Shown here one piece after another: positions 33,869-45,300 of a stretch of 64,000 nt of DNA. Made by a program: the position numbers and the translations under genes. The stretch's first letter is position 1; every line of letters starts with the position of its first letter. The stretch is taken from NCBI RefSeq assembly GCF_000182565.1, contig NW_015971542.1:1346873-1410872 (forward strand). Direction: 5' to 3'. The notes beneath the pieces are model-generated. The model had not been told where the DNA came from and searched no databases. It saw nothing but the letters and a program-made list of their open reading frames with translations. Origin of the DNA: Spizellomyces punctatus DAOM BR117 (lineage: Eukaryota; Chytridiomycota; Chytridiomycetes; Spizellomycetales; Spizellomycetaceae).

Positions 33869-35215
33869 TCATGACCGCTGCGAGCCCCATCGCACTATCT
33901 CCTCGTATATGGTCCACGTAATTGCAGAACTGACAGTCTTCCTCAGTAACCGTGGCAACATGCCCGAAAAGAAGCCAATCGCGCGCTCCTCCTATGCAAT
34001 CCATAAGCATGTGCGAACAAGAGGTATGAGGTATCGGCAACTTTGGAAAAACCTACCCGTGCAATTTTCCGTGCGGACTGGAACATGGTGCTATAATCAG
34101 ATGGCTTCAACTGCATTCGCGTTTTCACCACGTCAAACGGATTTGTGACCACCGTCGCGGCGATACCGCTGACAATGCCAGAGCTCATATGCACCACAGG
34201 CATCAGACTTGCCGATCCTCCAGTCAACCCTTGAATTATTTGGCAATGTTAAATAACTCTAACCGAGTGATACCAAGTTGTCGCAAAAGGGTATTAGTCC
34301 CACCTCCTAGTATTTTCTTGCAGTTCTCATAAAAGAGCACGTATAATCCAGCGTAAGGAGCATCCCTCATCGCCGTCGCGCCAAAACCGCGGAACAAACC
34401 GCCGATCCCTTCTTCCTTTAGAATTGACCGTGATGCTTGCCATATTGACGTGTAATTGTAGAAATTACTCTAAATAAGGAGAGTATTAAGACGGATTCTA
34501 GCGGCGCTGGGACGTGCACAGTTTGTAGGAATGAGAATACCAAGGACTAACCTCATACCTGACTTTGATTACAGTGATCGGCATCAGGATATACCCCACT
34601 GCCTATGCAACATCAAGGTGAGCCACTTGACTTTGGTGGCAGAACAGAGCAACTAGTCCTTACCACCCGTGCAGCTCCTCCGCTGAGAAGATTGACAGTG
34701 CTATCATTCAACATTGTCCCCTTCTCTCTTGTCCGTAAGCTCCGTAATCCATGCCGCATCTTGTCCAGGGTAACGAAATAAAGAGCACTTCCGGGTACAT
34801 TGCGAATAACTGTTGGCCATGTGCCTCTCCATAGTCCCCATACAGAGTCCTTTCGTATCACATCCCGTGCCGTCGACCATAGGGTTAGGTCTTTGAAAAT
34901 TGTGCCATCGTGAAGCTTTGTAAGGGCCGCATTCGAAATGAGCGTACGTCGGTGGTGAAGCTCTTGTTGCAGTCTCTATAGCAGCATCATTTGAGAGGTT
35001 AAAATGGTACTTCCAGGAGTCACATCTCGACCAAATATCCAGATACGAACAGTTTTCACCTACCAGTAAACAAGTTAGTTTAGCGAGGTGCAAACTTTCA
35101 ACGAAACTGTTTTCATTACCAGGTCTAATGGCTGCAACAGCACGCAAGCAGCTAGCCCCGATACTGCCCCGCCCAGCAGATGAAGATGTGGTTCAACTTG
35201 TTTCTTCTTTGTCAT
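33869..35215 (-). CDS. HEM25: Mitochondrial glycine carrier HEM25 (SLC25A38-type)
   Basis: Inner-membrane carrier that imports glycine for the first step of heme synthesis. Three mitochondrial-carrier repeats. Start ATG 35215: [31 protein letters not shown], then the first signature is completed by a 9-nt microexon (35051-35059) encoding VKT and an exon starting [11 protein letters not shown], giving PLDLVKTRLQ. Repeat 1 ends [20 protein letters not shown]. Repeat 3 has [20 protein letters not shown] then [11 protein letters not shown], and the last exon gives [35 protein letters not shown] and a stop at 33869-33871. The GLW.GTWPT.IRNVPG and WT.YEE motifs favour SLC25A38 over other carriers. 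A middle region with repeat 2 lies at about 34610-34320. Confidence 0.85.
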
Positions 35216-35371
35216 TAAGTTTTGCAAATGGCCCTCTGCTTTGTCGGATTCTTTTTGGAGTCATCAGCGATCGGGGCTGCGCCACGCTCATCTCGCGTCG
35301 GAAGCAGCGCTGTGGACTTTACAGATCCATCATCCCATTGGCACCTCCAGCAGCAGATTAAAGTGCAGAGT

Positions 35372-36348
35372 ATGCTCACAGACAGCATGGAACTGGATAC
35401 GGACGACTTTCTCCTGTCAAGTGACGGCGAATCTACATCTTACTTTAATGATGACGTGAAGGCATTGACTCAATCGTGGATAAATGAGCGATGCGCTCCA
35501 GAGATACTACCCTACCAGGAGCATTTAGTCAATAACTTGTTGGAAATGCTGAATGCACAGGTGAGTAGAATAGGACAGAACGTAGGTTGGTATGGAAGGT
35601 ATTTAATTTATCACCAGGCAGAAAACGTGGAAGCGCAAGAGCCCAATACACCAGACGGTGCTTTTCTCCTGGTCATATATCAGCAAGAAATGGAGCGAAT
35701 AAAGTTCGTCATAAGGAGCTACCTTAGAACGCGACTGGCAAAAGTGAGTCCTTGCCCTCTTGCAATGCTGTCCAACCGTTAACATGGGGATACCGCTCCC
35801 GCAGATACAAAAGTATACCCTTCACTTTCTGCAAGAGGAAGAATATCGTGGAAGATTATCAACCGACGAATTGGCTTTTGCAGAAAAGTATTGTACGACG
35901 ATTTTGTTCTTTTAATGTACTCTGTGCTCTTGCTGACTAAAGTTCCCCAGATTCCAGGAGCTTCTAGAGCGACATTTTATGAAGTCGTGCCTAGAAGAAT
36001 TACCTGCATTTCTGCAACGGCTAGATGACGAGATTGGTGATATAAGCATGGGTAGTCATCGAGTGACTCATAGGAATATTGTGAATTGTGTGGCTAACAT
36101 ATATCTGGACATGCTTAGTGAACCGACCTGAGCTTGACGATGCAGTCATATGTCGGGTTAAAGAGGATATCGGTGCATTCCAATTGGATGATAGGTACGC
36201 AGTGATTGATTGTGGTTATAGATGCATTGCTGATGGATACACGTCATGTAGCGATGAGACGACTTTCATGAAAGCAAATAATGTATATATCTTACAATAC
36301 AAGGCGATTAGACGACTGTTAGAAGATAATAAAGTAGATCTTGTGTAG
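35372..36348 (+). CDS. SLD5: DNA replication complex GINS subunit SLD5 (GINS4)
   Basis: Subunit of the GINS ring, part of the CMG replicative helicase. After an acidic N-terminus (MELDTDDFLLSSDGES), the hallmark DVKALTQSWINERCAPEILP YQEHL is present (about 35455-35525), as in human DLKALKTAWINEKFAPELLE. The second exon gives AFLLVIYQQEMERIKFVIRS YLRTRL, the third IQKYTLHFLQEEEYRGRLST DELAFAEK, and later exons FQELLERHFMKSCLEELPAF, VNRPELDDAVICRV and a C-terminal B-domain ending LQYKAIRRLLEDNKVDLV. Start 35372 (MLTDSM) or 35387 (MELDT) both fit. Stop at 36346-36348. It starts 157 bp from HEM25 on the opposite strand, so the two may share a promoter region. Confidence 0.9.
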
Positions 36349-36495
36349 GAATTAGAGGGAGGTGCTGATTCTCGACTACGTGTTTCTTTTGTATTCTTGG
36401 AAGGCATGAAATAGGAATTGTATATAGTTGCGGTTTTGAACACGATGGGTGGTTTCGGTCTGAGAAAAAAAATACAGGACTATCATGAAATGTAA

Positions 36496-38941
36496 CTATG
36501 CTTCTATCCGATTCTTCACCCATCTTTCCAGCCCCCCCTCAACTACTAGCTCCTGTGCCGCCCTACCAACTGCGGGAATACTGTATTCCTTCGCTGGACT
36601 ACCTTCTTCTATGGACACCCTACCATTAACCAAATCGAGCGTTCCCTTCCATGCAGTACGCCTCGTTAGCTCTTTGCTATCGCCTTCAAACGCCTTCCGC
36701 AGATCCCTGACAAGTGCTGGAGCTTCAAGTACAACCAAGCCATTGTTAATGGCGTTTCGCTTAAACGTTTCCGAGAAAGAGCCAGCGAGAACAACACGGA
36801 TTCCTGCATACAACAGTGCCGTTGCGGCTTGTTCTCTAGACGACCCAGTACCGAAATTAAAACCGCCAACAAGGATGTCATTCTGGTAAATTTGAAGTTG
36901 GTTAAGCATGACTTGCCTCCGTTTTTAAGTTATCTATGCGAATCTACCAACCTTCTGTGCAATGCTGGAGAATTTTGGATCGTAGTTTTCCATAACAACT
37001 TGTGCCATCCTTTCTGGAGGAATATCATCCACGTAGGTGTACTTTCCTGGATATATTCCATCCGTGTTCAAGTTGTCAGCATCGCAAAATATGAATTCGC
37101 CTTTCAGTGACCCTGGGAAGCCTGAGACAACGTCTGCAGAAGATGATGCCGAGGAACCTGTATCGGCATTTTTCAATTCACTGTAGGAAATCACGGGCGG
37201 TTGAACGGTCTGTGGCGCGGACGAAATCTTGAGAGCGGAAGAAAGAGGGGGAAGGGAAGCTGGGCCACAAATGCGTCCAGCAACAGCCGAAGCAGCGACC
37301 ACAGCTAAGGATTCCGTTAGCAGCTGGCTGGTAGTGACGTAACGCCTAGATCTTACCTGGTGATGACAGGTAGGCTTGTGCATTGGGAGACCCCATCCTT
37401 CCTTTGTAGTTCCGGTTCGTTGCCGAAATTCCAACTTCATTATCCTTCAAAAGCCCTGCGCCCAAACCTACATGCAAAGGTTGCGTTAGGAAATATCCGA
37501 TCGTCAATTGGAGCGTATGTATCACGTACCAATACACGGTCCACAACCAGCAGGTAAAGGCTTGGCACCTGCACGAAGCAGCTCTGCCCAGTCACCACTA
37601 GCTTCCACGTCACGCTGCACCTCGCTCGACGCTGCTGCAATGTAAAATTCCACGCCTTCTGCCACCGTTCTACCTTTCAAAACGCGAGCCGCTGCTCTCA
37701 AGTCGCTTGCGCGCGAGTTTACACATGAGACAAGATAGGCTTTGTGGATGGCAATGTTCCTTTTCTCTAGTTCCGTTAATGGGGTAGCAAGCTTTACCGA
37801 GTTGGGCCCAGACACATATGGAGACACAGTAGCGAGATCCAGAGTCAAATGCTTTGCATACCGCGCGCCAGGGTCAGAGCGAATCGGGTTTTCAAGAAGC
37901 TTCTTGATGCGCTCTACATTGATACGTGGATGTTTGCCTTCACGAGACCGCTCAAGCTGGACGGCGCGCTTTAGGAGCCAATCGGCAGTAACTTCGTCAA
38001 CGGGAAATACTCCAGCCAACGCTCCCCATTCCGTTGTCATGTTCGCAATTGTCAACCTGTCGTCCACAGTGAGTCCGGCCATACCTTTCTCACCGGTGAA
38101 CTCGATCGCGGTGTTGAGGACCTCATCCTTGTTGAACAGCCCACAGAGAGTGACAATGATGTCCTTTCCGGTCACACCTTCCGGTAAGGAGTTTAGAAAT
38201 TCCACTTTGGCAACGGGTGGAATTTGCCACCATGTGCGCCCTGTTGCCCAGATTGCTGCCGCATCAGTTCGTACGATTGGAGTACCCAGAGCGCCGATTC
38301 CACCGTACATGTTTGAGTGCGAATCCGAGGCAACAGTCATGGCGTACGGGAAGGCATAACCCTCTTCGATCAGGATCTGATGTCCAATTCCTCGCCCTGC
38401 TGGGTAAAAGTCTACGCCATGATTCTTTGCAAATTCCTGTATCGATCGGTACTTGAGCAAGTTCTGATACAATAACATGTTGTGAGTCTCTAAATTTTGT
38501 GCCATCGACAGATTAACACGCGCCCGCTGACCTTTTCGGTCTTGTTCTGGACGTCATGATCAAGAGTAAAAACAGGCTGCTTGGGATTCTTGAATTTTCC
38601 TGCCCCAATGCTCTTGAATCTGAGACAGCCCATTTAATTTTCATTCTCCACAGACAAACTGAGAACCCAACGATCTCTGATCTCCTTACTCACTTGCTGA
38701 TAACCGCGGCGGTATTATCATGTGTCATGACATGCTCTGGTGAAATGCTCACAAAGTCCCCTTGCAGAACCTTGTGCTCGGGATGTGGAAGGTCGACAGC
38801 ATATCTTTGTACAATTTTCTCGATAACGTTTTGAGGCGAGACACGGGAGGAGGCAAAGGTCGCAAGATGCCGGGGACGATGGATCCATGGCCCAACCGAT
38901 ACCCCGCCGCAGCGCGACGTTCTGATGCAAGCGGATAGCAT
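36496..38941 (-). CDS. LYS4: Homoaconitate hydratase, mitochondrial (LYS4)
   Basis: Iron-sulfur enzyme converting homoaconitate to homoisocitrate in the alpha-aminoadipate pathway of lysine synthesis. The N-terminus ([20 protein letters not shown]) is a presequence, followed by [19 protein letters not shown] and [20 protein letters not shown]. The large exon (38505-37522) carries [40 protein letters not shown], a first cluster Cys in [20 protein letters not shown] and the second pair in [10 protein letters not shown] middle exon follows, then a swivel domain with [20 protein letters not shown] and [14 protein letters not shown]. Order and residues match LYS4 rather than aconitase. The stop is at 36496-36498 after WVKNRIEA. 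Its presence indicates lysine is made by the fungal route. It is divergent from a glycine-rich RRM gene (254 bp). Confidence 0.93.
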
Positions 38942-39195
38942 AGTGAAATGTGGCAAACGAGATGTTCGTTCAACCAGCAGTAGCCCAAAGCCCAAACGAT
39001 GGAAACCTCCCGATCCATAGCTGCTTAGATAATACTTGGAGATCATCGCCTGAATTGCGATCAGCCAATCAGAAGCTAATGCGCCACATAAGGCGCAAGG
39101 AGAAAAAAGAAATTTTGGGCGCCTTTAACGCTTCGTTTCCTTCTTTCCAACGGCCTTTTTCCCCATCTCTCCCTCGTCTCCATCTCATCATCACA

Positions 39196-40132
39196 ATGGC
39201 AACCAAAGTTTTTGTTGGAAACCTTTCCTGGTCGACTACCGACGACACTCTGCACTCTGCGTTCTCTACCTATGGTGAAATTACTGACGCTGTCGTTTTG
39301 AAGGATCGCGAGACTGGTTAGAGTTGATTCCATTTGTTTCTCTGTTTGTGATGTGTCTATGAGTGGTATTGGGGATACCCAGTGTTCTTGGGTGCGCGCT
39401 CTTTCGTGGTCTGTGCTTGCTGTTGCTTGCTGGTTGATGTCCATTGTAGCGGCCCGAGAACTACTTTTTTAATAGAGAGCGTTGTGACCGAATCCGAGAT
39501 TTGTCCAATTGGCTCGTGTGAACGTTGTGGTGAAATGTGTGCGCTGTGTCTGTCGTACCTCGTGCTCTTTCCTTTGCATTCCTGCTTGGCTTGTTTGCAT
39601 CCACATACTTCTTTTGGCTGGGCTCCCGACCGGATGTCGATTGAACACGTATCCTCCCTACTCCCTTGACCATCAAATCCCGCATCACTGGTTCCCATGG
39701 ACTATGGAGCTGTTGTCTGAACATGTCATCACTATAATAGGCCGTTCTCGTGGTTTCGGTTTCGTAACTTTTGCTGGTGAGGACCAAGCTCAAGCTGCTA
39801 TCCAGGGCATGAACGACCAAGAGTTGGACGGTCGTACTGTCCGCGTCAACCTTGCCAACGAAAGGTATTTGTCAAATGCAGTGCCTCTGGCATCTACTAG
39901 ATCGTAACAGTTGTGCATATTCTAGACCTCCCAACAGCGGTGGTGGTTTCCGTGGCGGACGTGGTGGTAGCTACGGTGGCCGTGGTGGTTACGGTGGTGG
40001 TGGTTACGGCGGCGGCTACGGTGGAAACGGTGGTGGCTACGGTGGTGGTTACAGGTAAGCAACGAACTTTGTGCATCTTGGTCTATTTATTGTATTGATG
40101 CCAATCTCTCCCTTTCCAGCGGCGGCTACTAA
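39196..40132 (+). CDS. Glycine-rich RRM RNA-binding protein
   Basis: Small stress or cold-type RNA-binding protein: one RRM plus a Gly-rich tail. Exon 1 from ATG 39196: [20 protein letters not shown] (RNP2) ending KDRETG. A 424-nt intron (39317-39740) follows, and exon 2 gives [20 protein letters not shown] (RNP1) and [15 protein letters not shown]. Exon 3 encodes the tail with repeated GGYGGG units (about 39930-40055) and the last codons SGGGY after a further intron; the stop is at 40130-40132. The organisation matches GRP/CIRBP-like proteins of plants, animals and fungi. The first intron is six times longer than typical introns here. A short pyrimidine-rich stretch precedes the ATG, as in highly expressed genes. 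Confidence 0.9.
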
Positions 40133-40581
40133 GCGCTCCATGACCTGACTTTCAGCCTGTTCAGCGTGCACGACAAGATTATTGGCCCGAGTATGACGTT
40201 ACGAAACCATTTTTCTTATAGCTCGTTTTAAGCGAGTTTTTGTACATTGCATTGAGTGTCTGGTTGTCCTGTATAAGAATGCTTTTTGCATTTTAAAAAG
40301 ATTATTCAAACATGTGTGTGTGTGTTGTGATAAAGACTTGCGGCTGCTGCCGTCGTTGCTTTTCGTTGTCGTTTTCTTTGAGCTTTTGTCGTTGTGAAGC
40401 GGGTGTTTGTCAACCGCCAAAATTGCCCAACGGAGCGCCGGGACAAGTCGGCGGAACGCGCCGGCGTCTCAGGCTTTGACAACTTTGTTGCCTTGCCACC
40501 AACGAAGCTGCGATTTTCAAATCTTTCTAGATTGCATCAGCCTCTTTACCTTTTCACTGTACAATAATACGACACGCAGCC
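40133..40581. other. Intergenic region between the glycine-rich RRM gene and FBP1
   Basis: About 450 bp holding the RRM gene 3' UTR and the FBP1 promoter. There is a TGTGTGTGTGTTG run near 40312-40328 and a GC-richer patch near 40420-40480. No coding region recognised. Confidence 0.4.
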
Positions 40582-41953
40582 ATGGCTTCTGAAGATGCAA
40601 CCAAGCGCGAGGATCTTCGTACCGACTTTGTGACTCTCACAAACGACATTCTTCAACGGCAACAACACCAACCGCAAGCGAAGGGAGATCTCACCATTCT
40701 CCTCTCTGCCATCTCCTCCGCGTGCAAGTGGATTTCCAATGTTGTGCGAAAAGCAGAACTCTTGAAAGTGTGAGTTGCCATGTTGACCTCCAAGGACAAT
40801 TGGACATGCGGGTAACACTTTAATCCTCTAGCATTGGCGTCACTGGTGGAACCAATGTCCAGAATGAAAACGTCCAAAAGCTTGATATCTTGTCTAACCA
40901 GATCATGTGCAACCTTCTCCGCGACTCTGGAAAGACTGCCATCCTTGTCTCTGAAGAGGATGACGACGCCATCTTCATCGAGGATGGCAAGAAAGGATTC
41001 TACTGTGTTTGCTTTGACCCACTCGATGGTTCGTCCAACATCGACTGTGGTGTCTCTATTGGAACGATCTTTGGGATCTACCGTGTGGTGAGTGAAAGAA
41101 GGCTTTTGGTGCAAAGGAGTGGTCAGACATAATCATTGGTTATTGTCATTCATCAGAAGGATACCCACGGCAAACCGAGCCTTGCGGACGTTCTGCGACC
41201 GGGAACAGAGATGGTCGCTGCTGGTACGTTCCTGTGCTGGTGCAGGTTTCTGGCAAAAGATTGACTATTAAATTCGTCCAGGCTACTGTATGTACGGAAG
41301 TTCGACAGTGTTGGTGCTGACCTTCCAAGGATCAAATGAAGTCAATGGGTACACCCTTGACCCTCACATTGGAGAGTTTGTTCTCACACACCGTAACGTA
41401 AGGGCTTTGCCATAATGCATGTAATTTTGTCATCGAGAGAGCTGATGATGCATCTCTTCATGGAGCACAGATGAAGCTGGGCAAGAAGAAGATTTACTCT
41501 ATCAACGAAGGAAACGAATCAACCTTTGATGACGCCATCAAGGGCTACTTGAAGTCCGTCAAGTACCCACCGCCAGGCCACACTGGCAAGTTCACTCCTT
41601 ACTCTGCACGTTATGTTGGAAGTATGGTTGCTGATGTGAGTGTGGGGGTGGTCAATGCCGTTGAGTGTGCTAGTTGCAAATGTTAATCCTTTGGTTCATT
41701 ATAGGTTCACCGGACAATTTTGTACGGAGGCATCTTTATGTACCCCGGAGGAAAGCTGCGTATTTTGTATGAATGCTTTCCAATGTCGCTTTTGGTTGAA
41801 GCTGCCGGTGGAAAGGCGTCTACTGGCCGCAAGAGAATGTTGGAAGTGACTCCAGAGTCTCTTCACGCACGATCAGGTATCATTTTGGGAACGAAGGAAG
41901 AGGTGGACAAGGTTGAGGAATTGTATAAACAGCTCGATGCCGCCAAGCAGTAG
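40582..41953 (+). CDS. FBP1: Fructose-1,6-bisphosphatase
   Basis: Hydrolyses fructose-1,6-bisphosphate to fructose-6-phosphate, the committed step of gluconeogenesis in the cytosol. Exon 1 starts [20 protein letters not shown]. Later exons contain [30 protein letters not shown], the metal-binding signature [60 protein letters not shown] and [25 protein letters not shown], all family hallmarks, ending [10 protein letters not shown]. Acidic metal ligands and the substrate loop are intact. Six short introns interrupt it, for example 40770-40832 and 41084-41157 (approximate). Stop at 41951-41953. It sits between the RRM gene and the lysine gene on the same strand, with no sign of an operon. Confidence 0.95.
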
Positions 41954-42318
41954 AATGTATTGCTATTCCGTTTGGTACTAGAGTTTGCAAAATCGTAATA
42001 TGGTTTTCTATACATTTGTTCAACAAGATGCAATCCAACATGCGCTGTTGCTTTTATCTTAAGAAATGCTCGCCGCCGTGGTAAAAGTCAAGCCCTTCCA
42101 AAGGGAAATCGCGCGGACGCTAATTTGTTCCAGTTACAACTCGCCACAATTTAATGGCCAGACGACACCCGCCGCGCGTTTTGGCAAGTTTAACCCGACA
42201 ACGGTGTGCGAGGTGGTTACTTTTTCTTTCGAGGTTTGACCTGACTGTGGCAGACGTTTGACCAGATTAGGGCGTGTGAACGTTTTGCCCGTTTTCCTCT
42301 CCTCCTCATTTCACATTC
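41954..42318. other. Intergenic region, FBP1 / LKR-SDH
   Basis: About 365 bp of 3' flank of FBP1 and promoter of the next gene. It contains a CCGCCGCGCGTTTTGGCAAG patch at about 42168. No reading frame of interest. Confidence 0.4.
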
Positions 42319-45300
42319 ATGCTCCGTGCAAATCCTCCGTTGCGAGCAGGGCGAAGGGCAGCGACATGGTGTTCGCGCCAAACCTTTCCTGCTTCCTGCA
42401 GTGCCCGTTACGCAACGGCGACGTCGAGCAAGCCGATATTGTCGGTGGGCATTCGAAGGGAAGCCAAGAATAGGTGGGAACGCCGGGTGCCTCTCATGCC
42501 GGAACACGTCGAGAGGCTTGTGAAAGAGGTTGGGGCACAGGTGTATGTGCAGCCAAGCACGAAAAGGGTGGTTCCCGACGAAAAGTATCAGCAGGTAATT
42601 GGCAGTATGAACATCATTGAGGCACTGATTTGCATCTATCACTTCTGACATCCGTTTCAAAATCCCAAGGCTGGTGCTATCATCCAGGAAGATCTATCCG
42701 TTGCAGACATTATCGTTGGTGTCAAGGAAGTTCCCATTGAACAATTGATTGAAAACAAGACGTACCTTTTCTTCTCGCATACGCATAAGGGCCAAAAATA
42801 CAATATGCCGCTCCTCCAAGCAATCTTGGACAAGGTAAACCTTGATGGCATTTTGCATTCTGTACAGTGACTTACTATAATATGTACAAAGCGGATTCGA
42901 TTGATTGACTATGAGCTCATGACCAACGAGCATAAGCGGCGATTGGTGCAATTCAGTCGGTTTGCGGGTTACGCAGGCATGATCGACGGGATGCACGGTT
43001 TGGGACACCGGTTACTTGCCCTAGGATATGGAAATCCGTTCTTGGTATGTATCGTGAATGCTTTGAATGGGATGCTGAGACTGATGGTTGACTACATTCT
43101 CCCTATTCAGGCTATTGGAATGTCGTACATGTATCGAACACTGGCAGACGCCAGGTTGGACGTAACACGTACCGGTCAAGTCATCATGGACGATGGATTG
43201 CCGAGACAGATGGGTCCCATGTCTTTTGTTTTCACAGGCGATGGCAATGTTGCTCGGGTTAGTAAAAATCTATTCCTTCTATCTCACACTCTTCCGTGGT
43301 GATTGAGCGTTGATCTTTACTCTTGTTGTTCGTTGATATTGCAGGGAGCAATGCACGTCTTCAAATGTTTACCTCATGAATGGGTTAGTCCGGATGAGCT
43401 GAAGGATCTGTACAATAGCAACAGTGCGTATTGGGCTGGCACATGGATAATGTAACACGTATGATTGCTCAAATGATTTGCCCTTCTAGGTTGGAGCAAT
43501 CACCGGGTATATGGATGTCAAGTGAGAACACAAGATTATCTCGTGCGAAAGGATGGCTGGAAGTTTGATCGGGAACACTATCGTGAGCATCCCGAGCAGT
43601 ACATGTCCGTCTTCCACGAAAAGGTGTGGCCTATCTTTCGGTTATTTTCTCTGATCTCATCAATACCCCAACCGTTGCTAAGAGTTTGACCACTGCAGGT
43701 TGCACCTTACACCAATGTCCTTGTAAATGGTATATTCTGGGATCACCGCTATCCTCGTTTATTGACCAGCGAGCAAGCGCGACAGCTCGCTCACGAGGAT
43801 CGCTTGCGTATGCTCACCGTTGCAGATGTTTCCTGCGATATAAATGTAGGTCATCGGAAGAACGTTGAACTCATTGGCGTTTGGGATCATTTGTTTATAT
43901 GTTGCGTCCCGTTAGGGTTCACTGGAGTTTATGAGCCATTCGTCCACCATTGATAACCCATTTTTCATGTACGATCCAGCAACTGGAAAAACTCACCACA
44001 AGTGAGTAAGAAGGTGAAATATCTCTTCGGGCTGGTTTTTCTGATTCCCTTGGTAGTATGGAAGGGAAAGGGGTACAAATCATGTCCATAGACAATCTGC
44101 CAACAGAATTGCCTCTTGAAGCCAGCGAATATTTTAGCAACGCGCTCTTTCCGTTTATCAACCAGCTGGTACGCTCACTGGATGTCGATACGTATTTTCT
44201 GTTTCTTTGAAGTAACATGTGCGAAAAAAGGTTCAAGGCAACTATGATCACCCCGTTCTGAAACGAGCAACTGTCGCTACCTCAGAGGGGAAACTGGCGC
44301 CGGCCCGTACGAAACTCTACGACGTCTTGGCAAAGCATGGGTATGTGCTGTGCTGCCAAAGCTTGACTGTAAGCATGCTAATGTCCCACTCGCATATGTA
44401 GTCAAGGGATCAAAGTGAAAGCAAACCAGCGGGTTCTCCTCCTGGGATCAGGTTTCGTGTCGGCACCCCTGGTGGACTATCTGCTTCGTGCACCAAACCG
44501 ATCGGTTACAATTGGTATGTTACCAAATGGACCTACTGACGATATGACGTGGAGACAGCGAGTGCTTAAATATGTGGTTTAGCTAGCAACATGCCAAAAG
44601 AAGCGAAAGAGCTCTCCAAAGATCGAAAGAACGCACCGATTACGGGTTTGAATGTCGCCGATAAGGACGCCCTCTCTGAGCTTGTGTCGCAGCATGACCT
44701 TGTTGTCAGGTGTGTACCTTTCAGCTTCACATGCCACGCATGTAATATACTCAGTATGCTTTCGCAGTTTCGTCCCCGCTTCTTTGCACCCGGCGGTCGC
44801 GGAAGCGTGCATCCAACGCAAGAAAAACATGGTCACTGCCAGCTACATTTCACCTGAGATAACTGCTCTCGATAAGCGGTATGCTTCATATATTATTCTT
44901 CATACAAATGCGTCAGCGCATAATCCATTATTATCCTGTTAGAGTAAAGAACGCTGGCATTACCATCCTAAACGAAGTTGGACTTGACCCCGGAATCGAT
45001 CACTTGACAGCCATGAAAATGTTTGACGAGGTCCGGGAGCAAGGAGGGCGAATCACATCCTTTGTCTCCTGGTGCGGAGGATTGCCAGCTCCTGAAGCCT
45101 CAGATAATCCTCTTGGATACAAATTTAGCTGGAGCCCCAAAGGAGTCCTTCTTGCTGGATTGAATTCGGCTCGGTTCAAGATGAATGGAAAGGTCAGACT
45201 CCCTTTCGCTCTATCCTATTCAACGTTGCAAGTATCCTAATTCAAAGCAATTGCGGGTTCCAGCTGACTGAGATAAACGGATCTGACCTACTAAAGTCTG

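Noticed and set aside
40312-40328. TG-rich run as a microsatellite or regulatory element
   Set aside because: Only a few repeat units in a 3' flank; no evidence of function.
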